Below, one piece after another: positions 27,354 through 44,423 of a stretch of 64,000 nucleotides of DNA. This DNA is from Paraspadella gotoi. Taxonomy: Eukaryota > Chaetognatha. The position numbers and the translations under genes are program-made. Below the pieces are notes generated by a model. It did not search any database, was not told the DNA's origin, and saw only the letters and a list, made by a program, of their open reading frames with translations. Location of the stretch: contig CM119267.1 in assembly GCA_051294375.1 (NCBI GenBank), positions 999,601 through 1,063,600 on the forward strand, given 5' to 3'. Positions within the stretch are counted from its first letter, which is position 1, and every line of letters begins with the position of its first letter.

Positions 27354-28939
27354 ATGAAATTCGCTCAAGTGAGGGGCTTTTTGTTGTTGTTGTTTCTCTC
27401 CACCTCCTCCTCCTCCTCCTCCGTCAACATCCTTAAAGGCGACGCGGACTTGACTGACTTCCGCGTGGAGTCGATCGTCGACGTGAGCCGGCGATCGAGA
27501 GGCGACGCCGGTTGCGAACGCCGCGTGGAAAAGGGCGACGCCGTCACCGTTCACTACGAGAGGAAACTCGTGGAACGAGAGGGGAAGTTGAGTCAGACGC
27601 TGGATTCCAGGTGAAGAAGAAAGGCTGTGGTCGGTGGGGCGAGTGATACCCATTGGGATGGGGCATCTTTGGGGGCTTCCGACCCTCGGTGACGCCTCCT
27701 GTCACTGGCGCGGTTACCTTAGGACGGTCTCGCTATGCCAACGCGGTGGGAAGTCGTTAGGACTGTGGATGTTCCCCCTCTGAGCCAATGGTATTGGCTG
27801 AACGATGGTGGACGTGAGACGGTGTGAATATACCACCTCACCGCCACAATTAAATTATTTTTAGAATTGTTTACTATGAAAATATAGAAAATGACTATTA
27901 TTTGACCGTTAAAAATAATTATTTATGATTAATTAAAAACGGCACAGTTTCGTTAATTCTTCATGTAAAATGCAGTAACTGAATAATATATAATTAATCT
28001 TTTATTGGCCTAAATACTAGTATTAAACATTCGAAATCCAGACGATAAACTCAATGCGATAATTAATAATGATAAAAGTCAATGTCGCGTTCATCATATT
28101 ATTAATTCCTTCTTTCTCAGCTACGACCGCGATGAGCCTTTCAACTTTCGCGTCGGCGCGGGACAAGTGACGCCGGGTTTGGAACGCGGCGTCATGGGAA
28201 TGTGTCCCGGCGACAAGCGGCGCGTCCACGTTCCTTCTCGTCTGACGCCGGCTGGGGACTTTCAATTGAGGGATGATCAAAGGTGCCCGGAATTTAATGT
28301 CTTTTCTCGTCATCTCATATGTTAAAATTGAAATTGCGCTGAAGAAGACTCGAAGAAGAGTCGAAACATTTCCGTTTCAGAAATAAAACTCGTTGACGGT
28401 TATGGAGGACGTTTTAGGTCACGTGGGACAAGTCTCATGTCATGTCATGTCTCTCTCGTTGTTTGTAAACAAGAATAAACTTTTTCTCTCTCGATAAAAT
28501 TCTACTATATGGAATGTTAATGAATGGAATGTTATGGAAGAATGTTTATGTTATTATTATATTATTCATTTATATTTTAGGACGTCTTTCAGGCTCTTTC
28601 TGTCTCATTCGTTCCTTTTTTCCTTTTCTTATCCCAGTTACGTGATCGAGATCGAACTATTGAACGCCGACCCGGCGCCCGACGTCTTCGGCGCCATCGA
28701 CTCCGACTCGGACGGCCTATTGACGAGACCAGAAGTTCGTCGCTACCTTATCGACGCCGCCCGACGACAGGCCGGCGTTCCCGGCGTTCCCGGCGTTCCC
28801 GGCGTTCCCGGCATCGAATCGGACGCAGAGACGCGAGTGGAATCTCTGGTGGAGGAGATCTTCGGGTCTGAAGACGTCGACGGCGACGGGCTTCGTCTCC
28901 CATCGTGAATTCTCGGGGCCAAAGAGAGACGAATTGTGA
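27354..28939 (+). CDS. ER-type FKBP peptidyl-prolyl isomerase with EF-hands (FKBP7/14-like), frame-broken near the 3' end
   Basis: FKBP7/FKBP14-type proteins fold collagen and other secretory cargo in the ER. Exons 27354-27610, 28121-28282 and 28638 onward. A signal peptide is at residues ~1-23 (RGFLLLLFLSTSS). The FKBP domain carries EKGDAVTVHYERKL, SYDRDEPFNFRVGAGQVTPG and GVMGMCPGDKRRVHVPSRL, but it is short in the middle. EF-hand 1 is DSDSDGLLTRPEV. Four GVP repeats precede EF-hand 2 (DVDGDG). As written, translation stops at 28908 with GLRLPS. Dropping one G of the GGG at 28888-28890 would put the rest of the EF-hand loop and a terminal RDEL, the ER retrieval signal, in frame up to 28939. 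A sequencing error or a true frameshift allele are both possible. Confidence 0.85.
27640..27848 (+). repeat. Dispersed repeat family A, copy 2
   Basis: It lies in intron 1 of the FKBP gene. It matches copies at 192-434 and 38315-38570, with a ~20-bp internal deletion before CCCCCTCTGAGCC. Confidence 0.85.
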
Positions 28940-29084
28940 CCCCGAGAGGGGAGGGGGAGGGGGGGGAATAGGAAGATATTTTTTATTCTCGGATTTTTTC
29001 CCTTCAAACGCGATTTTGAAATGTTTTGGTTTAACAATTTTTTTTTTTTTGATATGATACAATCAGGGTAATACTATGAACTAC

Positions 29085-29310
29085 TGTAGCGAATCCTAAA
29101 TTCGTCACCCGTACAGCTTGGTGAAACTCGGCTCGTCCTTTTGGTTTGGACAGCGAAGTACCAACCGTGAGTTCTGGGTTCAATCCCCTCACGGTCACAC
29201 TGGTTAAGTGTGATGGTTTCGGCATAAACACGTCACTGCATGCCTTGAGCGCCAGTTGTCGGTTGATGCCTCACACACTGGTCATCATACATGTCTCTCC
29301 GTTGCCATAC
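29085..29310 (-). repeat. Dispersed repeat family B, copy 2
   Basis: An intergenic copy between the FKBP gene and STEEP1. On the + strand it contains TGGGTTCAATCCCC, which resembles a Pol III B box, within otherwise family B sequence. The remainder of 28940-29800 is AT-rich with no gene seen. Confidence 0.8.
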
Positions 29311-29800
29311 TACTGCTCTTTGGTGAAATTTTTATTTACGCTAAAAGTAAAAGAGAAAATAATGATCGGAAGTCAGATTCGCCGAAAGTTTTTTTTTTTT
29401 AATTTCTTTTTTAATTTCGATTAACATGAAACTTAATATTAATAATATTTTCGTCATTCTATATCGGCCGGTATAAGAATATATAACAAAAATCTTTGGA
29501 TTTTTAACGCAAAATTTAGTCCTAAAGCTTTAATATTTATTGGTTGTTATACTTTAAATTGTTACTTCGTTTTATAAGCGTCATGATTCTTATTGTTCCC
29601 GTTTTGTTATTTTATTCACTATGCAAATTTTATTTGTACAGAATCTACAACTACAACCAAAATAAAAATTATCCGCCCTGGATGGTTTAATGGTTATAAA
29701 TTCTGTTTTAACATCCCCGATTCATATTTCGTCGTAAACTGGTTGATTGGACCGAGCCTCATCTTCTCTCCTTTCGCCGTGGACCCTTCTCCGAGCAGCT

Positions 29801-30962
29801 ATGCCGAAGGTCGTCTCCCGCAGCATCGTTTGTTCGGACGTGAAGCACGATGCCGAAGAGTACAAGGGCGAAAAGCCGCTCAACGTCTACTACTGCATCT
29901 GCGGTCAGATGGTTCTCATCATCGATTGCTCCCTCGACAAGCTGCCCATGCGAAAGAGGGACAACGCGCGTGTGATCGACAGCAAAAAGCACGCGCATAA
30001 ACTGACCTGCGAGCGGGAGCCCGACCCCGTCTACATTCAACGCGACGACGGCGTCGAGAAACAATTTCGCAAAAAATGTCGGAAGTGCGGACTCGCGCTT
30101 TTCTATCAACACCGGGAAAAGGGCAACACCCTCACTTTTATATTCCAAGGTGAGAAATGGTGCGAGGATGTGGAAATAGGTTTGTGTAGAATGGACTAGT
30201 TTGTTTTAAAGGCGTAAATACTACAACTCTATTTATTCTATTCTATTATTCTGCTATATACTGTATTTACCTTTATTTTGTAATATATATTTTTAATTTA
30301 TTTTTATTTAATTTAATGTCTGTCAGAATGCGTTAAAAATTCTTTAATTAGTATACGTATCATTGAATTCTTTTTTCGTCATTGCTCTTTCATTCCCTCT
30401 CTCTCTTTTTTCCTCTTTTCTCTCCTTCCCCTCTTCCCTTTCCTTCCCTCTTTCCTTTCCTCCCCATCTTTCCTTTCCTCCTCCTATTTCCTTTCCTCCC
30501 CATCTTTCCTTTCCTCCCCATCTTTCCTTTCCTCCCCATCTTTCCTTTCCTCCCCATCTTTCCATTCCTCGCCCTATTTCCTTTTCTCCCCTTTTCCTTT
30601 CCCCCTTTCTCTCTCCTCCCAATCCCCCTCTCTCAGGCGCGGCGGTAAAAGAGTCGGAAGCCATCCAAGGTCGCGTCTCCATCTACAATCAAGTCTTCGA
30701 AAAACCAAAAGAGCAAAAGATCATGATGAAGAAGAGCACGAAGAACATGGGCAAGTTCGGGTGCACGACCATCTCCACGCTGGAGGACGACGAGGACGCC
30801 GAAGACGCCAAGGAGATCGCCGACTCGTTCTCGGCCAACGCGAGGATCATCGACTCGCAGATGGAGAGACGGGGACTCAAGCGACAGCAGATGGGCTTGC
30901 CCGAGCCGGCCGAGGCCGTCAAGAAGCCCAAAGGGACCTTGTTCGACACGTCTGTCGATTAA
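29801..30962 (+). CDS. STEEP1: STEEP1 (STING ER exit protein; CXorf56 family)
   Basis: The vertebrate protein promotes exit of STING from the ER. The family is conserved well beyond STING-dependent immunity, so the role here is inferred. Two exons, 29801-30149 and 30637-30962; 675 nt, 224 aa (human 222). The start [20 protein letters not shown] is the family N-terminus. Zinc-binding-like cysteines occur in [15 protein letters not shown] and [18 protein letters not shown]. The C-terminal half has [19 protein letters not shown] and ends [10 protein letters not shown], as in the family. The intron ends in a ~250-bp C/T-only tract. Confidence 0.96.
30384..30636 (+). repeat. Pyrimidine-only tract with CTTTCCTTTCCTCCCCAT repeats
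   Basis: Nearly uninterrupted C/T sequence containing at least six copies of an ~18-bp unit. It runs into the 3' splice site of STEEP1 exon 2. Confidence 0.95.
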
Positions 30963-31195
30963 ATCGTTTTGTGAATTCATCGCTGTTGTTTCATTTCGTA
31001 AATTATTAAATCTTTCCTCCACCGAATTACTTAGTAGCTAGGTTAAACTCTTTAATATTGGACGGTCGCCTTCGCCAACCAAATCATGAAGCGAATTCTT
31101 TCGGAGGTCTCGGGCCTCGAGACCTTGAGACTTCGGAACGTTAAAAGCCTCGGACTTTAAAGCCCCTCTCTGTCTTTAACTGCCTCCCCCTCGAA

Positions 31196-32092
31196 ATGGC
31201 GACCCGCACTGTGCGCGATCTGCGTGAAATCGTCTGCGTGTCTAGATTGACTTGTCGAGACACCGACGACGACGACGACGATGGATTATTCTATCGCAGT
31301 GACGACGACGATGAAGATCGAAATCGCTCTTCCGTTCGATCCTCTTCCTCTTCCGCCTCTCGCCTTTCTTTCACGGCGCCCTCTTCCAAATCGCCGGCGT
31401 CTTTTCGCGCCGGCGCCGATGCCTCCTCCTCCGGTGTTTTTTCTTCCGCCGGATCTTCCTCCCGGCGACGCGACTTTCCGACTGGCGCCGATGCCTGGAA
31501 GGCTGCTGTCTCCGGCGTCGTCTCCGCTCGTCAACAGTTTCTCTTGGAAAGTTTGGCCGAGACCCGCGCTGTTCCGTCGACGGCGTCGTCGGCGCCGACT
31601 CTTCGTCTCGGCGCCGGACAAACCGTTTGGCCGCGTCCGCCTTCTGGTCCTCGACCCCCCTCTACAGGCTCTTTATCGGCCGGCGTCGGGAGTCCAGCGA
31701 GAGCGGCGAGGATCAGGCTGACGCCGCTGATGGATGCATCGAAGAAAAATACAATGGAAGACTCGTGTCGTGCCAATAATATCGCGTCGGCCGAGGATTC
31801 GCCTTTGTCGGTCGTTTCCGCCGCCAACGAGACCGACACCACTGCTAGAACTAAAAAAAAGAAGAAAAAGAAAAAGAAAAAATCGACAGTGTCCGACTCT
31901 NNNNNNNNNNCCGCCGCCGCCGAGTCGTCCGACGATGAAGCAGACCCCAAATCCTCTGTGGAGAAGAAACCGTCGAAGCGAAGTCTTCAGTCGCTCGTCG
32001 AGTCTCGTTCGTCGTCGTCGTCGAGCGAAGACATCGACGCCGTCCTCGATTTCGTCGACTCGACCGTCGTCTCAGACTGGTCGGTGAATTAA
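31196..32092 (+). CDS. Unrecognised Ser/Asp-rich protein exon, interrupted by an assembly gap
   Basis: An open frame of ~298 codons starts MATRTVRDLREIVCVSRL, 233 bp after STEEP1. It is rich in Ser, Asp and Ala, has a Lys run (KKKKKKKKKKS) just before a 10-N gap at 31901-31910, then acidic and Ser-rich blocks (ESSDDEADPKSSVEKKPSKR) and ends DSTVVSDWSVN at TAA. No domain is recognised. The last codons contain a plausible donor (TGGTCG then GTGAAT, about 32082), so it could be the first exon of the ankyrin gene that follows. The phases do not match as written, and the gap size is unknown. Confidence 0.55.
   Translation: MATRTVRDLREIVCVSRLTCRDTDDDDDDGLFYRSDDDDEDRNRSSVRSSSSSASRLSFTAPSSKSPASFRAGADASSSGVFSSAGSSSRRRDFPTGADAWKAAVSGVVSARQQFLLESLAETRAVPSTASSAPTLRLGAGQTVWPRPPSGPRPPSTGSLSAGVGSPARAARIRLTPLMDASKKNTMEDSCRANNIASAEDSPLSVVSAANETDTTARTKKKKKKKKKKSTVSDSXXXXAAAESSDDEADPKSSVEKKPSKRSLQSLVESRSSSSSSEDIDAVLDFVDSTVVSDWSVN
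31901..31910. other. Assembly gap (10 N) inside a coding exon
   Basis: Ten Ns between a Lys-coding A-rich run and Ala/Ser codons. Frame continuity across it is unproven. Confidence 1.
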
Positions 32093-32137
32093 ATGAGTTG
32101 CTTTATTCATATTAAATGAGTTGCTTTATTCATATTA
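32091..32137 (+). repeat. Tandem duplication of ~24 bp
   Basis: ATGAGTTGCTTTATTCATAT occurs twice back to back directly after the TAA of the preceding open frame. Confidence 0.95.
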
Positions 32138-32776
32138 GATAATGATATAGTGTGGACGAACAACCGTTGACGTTTAGTCAATTAACGAAGGCAAGTATTT
32201 GGTTGACAATAGTTTTATTAACGAAGGACAATGATTAAGGTGATGACAAAGGTTACGACAAAGGTGATGACAATATCAAACGGTGCAATAATTATTTGAA
32301 GAAGGGTTCTTTCTTGAGTTTGGATGTTGAGGAGAATCCTTTCTCTTAGCAATTCCGACCGTCGATCCCTCCGTCGGTTCCTTTGTCGGTCATTGGTCAT
32401 TGTCAGTCTAAGGATGACATCAGTTCTGTGATTTGGAGACGAGCAATCACATTACTTGGCCAACCAATTCCTTCGATGGGTATAATCCTTTGATGATACT
32501 AACATATTCAAACAACAATTACACTAAATAAAATAGCAAAGCAGACTTCTCAAAACAACAAAAATCATTTATTTCCAAGTATAAAACGGTATTGTACTTG
32601 GGTTTTTTTTGGTTTTTTTTGTTGTTGTATTGTCAGACTCAGTTTGGTTTTTTACTTATTCGTTGGCTGTCTAACTAATTTAAAGAATACGATCGATCAC
32701 AACACGAGGCCAATAAAGTCCGTTCATTGGTCCATTCATTTGATGTTATAGCACTAATTCTATCTTCGTTTCCAAG

Positions 32777-34181
32777 GCTGACCCGCGCCAACGATCTTCT
32801 CTCCTCTCTTTGCGATTGGAGTCTCTCGGCCGACAACTTTGTCTTCTTCGCTCAATTCTGGTTGACCGAACTGTCCGACGCCGACGCCCGACATCTGCTC
32901 GAGATGGAAAGGGGCATCCTGTTGGACGAATTCAACCTCGCCTTCAAGTCGGGCCTCGATTCCGGCCGCGTCGGCCACGCCCACCTCGAGACACTTCTCC
33001 GCATCGCCTTCTCCGAGTTTCCTTCCAAACTCTGCGGTCCTCGATTCGGTCGCACCAACTTCCTCAACATCCTCCAGGCCCTCAGCCTTCCGTCGACGGA
33101 CGCTCACCTCGAGCTTCTCACCAACGTCAGGCACAGCACGCGCAACTCGGTCCACGCCCAGTGGCTCCTCAGTCTACGCGCCTTCGCCATCGTCGGCGTC
33201 TGGAGCAACGTCGTCCGGTTTTTCGAGCGTCTTCGCGGAGGCGGCGGAAGCGGAGGCGGCGGAAGTGGAGGCGGCGCCGCAGACAGCAGTCGGGTGGGTG
33301 CGCCGGCAATGACGGGGAAGTTGGAAGGAGAAACGAGAATCGACGTCATTTCTGTCAGTCGGTGAGTCTGTCTGTCTCTCTCTCGCTCTCTCTCTCTCTC
33401 ACCTCCATCTTTTCCCGCCAGCGCCGTTCAAGCCGTTCACCTCGGCTTCGTCCCTGTTCTTAAGTATCTCCTCTATCAACGCTACATCTCTCCCCACATG
33501 GTCGACCATCAGGGGCGTTCGTTGCCCTTCCTCGCCGTTTTGTACAACAGGGCTTCTGTTTTGAAATTCCTGCTAAAAGTGAGCAAAGCGGAATTGTATT
33601 GAATAAGATCGGATTTGATCTGTGAAGTGACTGTGAGATTTGACGTGAATTCTCAATAGTCAAAAATCATCGATTCCTGACATGACTTTCCTTTCCTCAG
33701 TTGCCCACAGAACGCGTTCCTGATCTAAACCGTTCCTCAGCGACCGGCAACACTCCCCTCCACGCGGCGGCCAACCTCGCCCGCGCGGAGCTCGTCGAGC
33801 GCCTCTTGGAACATCCGCTCGTAGACCCAAGCGTCGTCAACGCCAAATGCGACGGGTCTACGCCGCTGCACGTCGCGGTCATGCACGGTCATTGAATTAA
33901 AAATAAACTATTATGGTAACAGCCGGGTTGCCTGTTATGCCCATTGGGGGCTTTGGGGGCTTCCGGCCCTCAGTGATATTCCGCCACACTATCTTACTTC
34001 ACCTCGCCCTATCTTGAACGAAATTCGCTTTTTAGGTCATACCTCCATCGTCCGCTCGTTGCTCAAGGCCGGCGCTAACCCTTCGCTTAAGATGGGTGAT
34101 ATGACGCCGCTTCAACTCGCCCGGGAGATGGCTGCCGACGACGTCGTCGCCGTCTTTAAAAGTTTCGGCGTCGAATTTTGA
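32777..34181 (+). CDS. Ankyrin-repeat protein (5' exon not identified)
   Basis: Exons 32777-33361, 33422-33578, 33701-33897 and 34036-34181, with matching phases. The first visible exon (about 195 aa) has no family I recognise. It is mostly helical-looking (ARHLLEMERGILLDEFNLAF, then TSRNSVHAQWLLSLRAF-like sequence) and ends in a Gly/Ser linker. The following exons encode ankyrin repeats: HLGFVPVLKYLLYQRYISPH, ATGNTPLHAAANLARAELVE, CDGSTPLHVAVMHGHTSIVR and MTPLQLAREMAADDVVAVFK. The stop is at 34181. The initiator is either in an unseen upstream exon or in the 31196-32092 frame; an acceptor at 32709 would also extend the open frame. A truncated family A repeat sits in the last intron. Confidence 0.75.
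33911..33989 (+). repeat. Dispersed repeat family A, copy 3 (internally deleted)
   Basis: Only the first ~65 bp (TTATGGTAACAGCCGGGTTG onward) and the last ~12 bp (CCGCCACAC) of the family remain, joined directly. Confidence 0.8.
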
Positions 34182-34744
34182 CACGCGGCTAAGAGCGGGA
34201 AAGTGCTGCAGGAGATGGCGCATCGCTGCTACAGGAGATGGCGCTGCGCTGCTGCAGATGGCGCGGCGGTGCTGCGGGAGATATGGCAACGCTGCTGCTG
34301 CTGTTATTATTTTGTTGTAGCCAATTGGTGTTAATAAGTACCTTATTGCCAGAAAAATGGGTACGCTTTATTCTGTGCCATTGAAGTTAGGAAATAGATG
34401 ATCCAAACCTTTTTATTTTCGCTGTGCATATTAGAGAGAAAAACTAACAGATCCAAAATTGTGCATTAATCAATGCATATTTACACCATCCGTCCAGTTT
34501 TTTCTTCATACTTTGTACTCTAGTCGATGCAATCACAAATTTTCCGTCCAATAATAGTATTTTTTCTAGACTTTTTTAATGATAATTCATATTGTATTTA
34601 AAAAGATTAATATTTTTCTGCCTTTTTTTTTATCGAAAATCAAAAGGAATTTAAGGATTTGAAGAAAAAAGTAAATTTCACAAAAAATAAAACTGAGCAA
34701 AAGAAAGGAGAGGAATTTTGACTCGATTAAAGGGGGAGACGGCA
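34182..34744. other. Intergenic region before DHX15
   Basis: It begins with a GCTGCTGCAGGAGATGGCG-type short repeat (34200-34300, three to four imperfect copies) in the 3' region of the ankyrin gene. It then becomes AT-rich. No gene seen. Confidence 0.55.
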
Positions 34745-40821
<6,077 letters not shown>

Positions 40822-41645
40822 ACTGAGACTAAAGGGGAACGATGTCGGGAAGAAATTGAAGAGTCGAGAGAAGGTGTGGGGCGGATATTCCATGAGAGCG
40901 GAATCGAGAAAGCGTCTCTCTTTCTTCATTACGTCACGCCGCCGCGTCTTTATTAAAAAAAAAAAGACTTGAACGATAGAATATTAAAAATTATCTAACG
41001 ATTTCGATATGTTTTACATTCGCAAAAGTTTCCCTGATCTTAGTTAAAATTAAGATTTCGTTCTCCCTCAATATTTTTCTCAGTTTGATCGAAGATCCTT
41101 GATCCTCCTCCTCTCGTCTTTTGCTCTCCACCCACTTTTTCCCTTTTTGTTCGAAACAATTTTTTGGTTTTGTTTTTGTACTTTAACGCGTATTGTATAA
41201 AAGCTGTCAAGTCTCACTCTAATGTCAAGTCTCACTCTAATGTCATTAAAAACCTAAATCCGTATTTTGTCTATTTTTCATTTTCACGCTCCTGAAATTC
41301 TATGATAAGATTTATATACATTTGCTTTGAGCAAAATATTATTTCCATTTAAAAAAGAATCCGGGGTCGGGAAATAGATGTAATATCATCAAACTATCAA
41401 GACATTTTTTTTTTCCACTGGACAAAAATTAATGTAATTCTTTAAATTTTCATTCTTTCGTATTCAGGTTTCATCGTAATAATAATAATAATAATAATAA
41501 TAATTCAAGGATGGAAATCGGGATGATTCTTAGGTAAGTTCGGGTAACGATTCTTCGCTTCTTCTATTTAATTAATCTCTTAAAATTCTTGACGATTATT
41601 TTAACCAATTTTTTTCTTATCAGATTTTTCGTCGTTTGCTGTCGA
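40822..41645. other. Intergenic region downstream of DHX15
   Basis: AT-rich. It contains a tandem CAAGTCTCACTCTAATGT pair (41209-41244) and an (AAT)n run (41477-41504). No gene seen. Confidence 0.6.
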
Positions 41646-41651
41646 TGACGA

Positions 41652-41820
41652 TTCTCGTCTACAGATTTCGTCCTTATCGTCTGCAGATTTCGTGCTCATC
41701 GTCTGCAGATTTCGTGCTCATCGTCTGAAGAAATCGTCCTCATCGTCTGCAGATTTGTCCTCATCGTCTGCAGATTTGTCCTCATTTTCTGCAGATTTTG
41801 TCTCGTCTGAAGATTTTTTA
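41652..41820 (+). repeat. ~22-bp minisatellite, left block
   Basis: Seven or so copies of CGTCTGCAGATTTCGTGCTCAT-like units of 21-22 bp with point changes. It abuts the left end of the retroelement. Confidence 0.9.
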
Positions 41821-42837
41821 CTCATCCAAAGATTTTATGTTCGTTCTTTACAGAATTCTGATATCGGTCGCCTCCGCCACGAATGCCTCTTTGTTCGCCT
41901 AGTCGATTAGATCGCGCGTTTATCAGAGTAAAGAAAACGAACAAAATAACATCGATAGATGAAAAAAAAGAAATCCAGGGGGAAGCCGTCACGTGACCGG
42001 CCCTCGACCAATGGGAGCCCGGCAAATCCCAAGCCGGCTCCTCCCTCATCCGGGAATCGAACGCCTCAATTCTTTTTTCGCGCTCATCTAGTTCGGTTGT
42101 TTCCTTACTGATTTCGCGTTTTTTTCTTGACTTTTTCACGATTTTCTCGTATTTCTACGTTCGAAACCCGCTCATTAGAAGTCATCAAGTAGAGACGAAC
42201 GTTCGGACAGAGAGTCTAACAGCCGAAAACGTTCGGACAGGTCTCTAAACGTAGAGAGGGACTGGAGTCCCTCGGGGCTGTCGAGAGGTTCAAAGAGACC
42301 GAGCGGTCTCGCCCCCGCCGCCACCTGCCACCGACACCGGCCTTCTCCCCCCTTTTACCCGTGGTTTTCGGCAGCCCGATTCCGTCGGTTTAGGGGACTC
42401 GGCCCGTACCAACCGACACTTTCCGTTGCCCGGCGAGCGGTGGGGCTTCGTCCGAGGCGCCCTCTCTCGCTGCTGCTCGGACCAAGTGCGGCCGGTCTGG
42501 TCATCCCCCACTGCTCGGATGACGTGACCAGAGGACTGGAGTCTGTCTTACGACGATGGCTTTCGTCACTGAACAGCTTTAGGAAGGTTTTCGACGAATT
42601 TCGCCGCGAGTCTCAGCGGCGATTCGACGCTTTGGGGGGTGAGTTTTTTCCGCCAGAGGGCGTAGTGGGGGTTTAGCTGCTCGTTTTTCAAACGCCTCGC
42701 CTCCCTCTTTTTTGTTTCTCCTTTATTTCTTTCTTTCTTTTTTCGAATTATTCGAATTTTGGAATTTTTAGATTTTTTATTTCGTCGGATTCGATCGAAA
42801 TATTTTTGTTGAATAACGCTTTCCTGCGCCTCTTGGC

Positions 42838-42935
42838 ATGGGGCATTTCGTGGCGAGGCGGACCGATATCAGAATTTTTAATTCCTTATGGAATACTAAT
42901 TCTATATCGGTCCGCCTCGCCACGATCCCACCGTC
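42838..42935. repeat. Internal complementary region (ICR) of the DIRS element
   Basis: A near-palindrome of CGTGGCGAGGCGGACCGATA and its complement around an AT-rich centre. The left half matches the complement of the element's left tip and the right half that of its right tip. It lies ~0.8 kb from the 5' end of the coding strand. Confidence 0.85.
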
Positions 42936-43406
42936 CGCCCCTTGTTTGTCTCCTACCATGTTTTTTTCGTGGCTTGGGCGTGGCTTAGGGAAAGGGGGTT
43001 GGGGAGAAGGGAGGGGGGGGGGTTCGGGACGTTTTTCCGTTTAATTCTCGCGCTAATTTGTTTACCGCTTACTTTTTTTACATGTGACGATTCTGTATCG
43101 GTCGGTTTTACTCTCCACTACGCTTCGCCTCGTTTGACGAGTCTCGAATCCCTTCCATGCTGTTCCGACTCCAGTAGGCGGCCCCCCCTCAGTTCGGGCG
43201 CCCGCCTCGGACCGTCACCGGTCTCGCCTCTACCCAGCGTCATCGATCCACACAGTGCCGGATCCGGACGCCAAGTACTCCTCCGATTCGGCGGAGGAGG
43301 GAGAAGTTTCGTCTTCGGATGACGACGTCGGCGGTTTTCGACGGCTCCCTGTCACGAGCAGGTCGACGCCGGTTCCAGGTCGTTTCTGTGGCTTTTTTCT
43401 TGCAGC

Positions 43407-44358
43407 GTGGGGAAGGGGTCTTCCTCACGGCCACTGGACCTCGCTGGGACGCCCAGCGATCGGCGTATAGCCACTGGATCGACGTCGCTTCTCTCCGGAG
43501 TTCACCGCTCCGACGCCGGACACGGCCTCTCCGCTCAATTCGAGTCGGCGTTTTCCAAGGAAATAACGCGGCTTCTCTCGCTCCTTTACTGCGTGCAGGA
43601 GAACGGCGCTACCGCGCAGCCATCCTTACGTGTCGATGGCTGCACGGTCAAGGAGACTCTCCGTTCCGGCTCGTCCAGAAACGAGGTCAGCGCGAGCGTT
43701 GACGCCCTTGCGCCGCGCCGCGGCTTTCTTTTCAAGCGGCGTCCCTCAACCTTTCGGTGGCGAGATCCGCCGCCAAGTCCCGCTGTGGCGCCCGAGGATC
43801 TCCGCGCCACTTTTCTCGCTCCGCGCCCACCGCATCTTCCTTTTTGGTATTCAGGAAGCGCAGGTGGAGTCGGCGCTCATTGACGCGTTCTACGAAACGT
43901 CGCTCGCGCCAAACCCGCTGCCGACAAGCGCCCTCGTTTCCGCTCGAAGTCTTCCTTCAAGCGCAAGTGGACCAAGAAGTCTGTTCCCCGCGAAACGTCG
44001 GGAGTCGGGAAGGGCCGGGACTCGCGTCCCGGCGAATGCTCGAAACGCCTCCCCGCGGTTGCCGCCTCGTCACGCCCAGGTTTTAGGCCTGGAGCCGCCC
44101 ATGGACTCGAGTCTCGACACGGACTTTTCACGCCGGCGCTTCTTCCGGAATGCCCCCTGTCGGAGGTCGCTTCGTCTCTTCAAAAGGACGACGCTCGTTG
44201 GCGAGACGTCCCTTCTCGATAACTTCTCGGGACCATCTCGAGGGGGGAAGCAGTTCCAGCACGCTTCCGTCTCCCTCGGACGAGACACCTTTTGGGACCG
44301 AGACGCCTTGGTCGACGCGGAGATTGCGGCGGCTTTGGAGAGAACGCCTTCGAGGTAG
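43407..44358 (+). pseudogene. First open region of the DIRS element (Gag-like position)
   Basis: Overlapping frames at 43407-43883 and 43630-44358 encode Arg/Ser-rich sequence with no recognised domain. By position ahead of RT this is where a Gag-like ORF is expected. Assignment rests on position only. Confidence 0.4.
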
Positions 44359-44423
44359 TCCCGGTTTTCTCCGGGTTTTTTCCAAGTTTCCTCGTTAGAA
44401 GTAAGTAGGAGGCTGGCGCCGAT

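Noticed and set aside
28534-28637. Extension upstream of the third FKBP exon
   Set aside because: The sequence before 28638 is intron (pyrimidine tract ending CCCAG). Phase and family alignment start at SYVIEIELL.
29170-29200. Possible tRNA suggested by a B-box-like TGGGTTCAATCCCC
   Set aside because: No cloverleaf or matching A box could be found. The motif is present in only one of three family B copies, so at most it hints at a SINE promoter.
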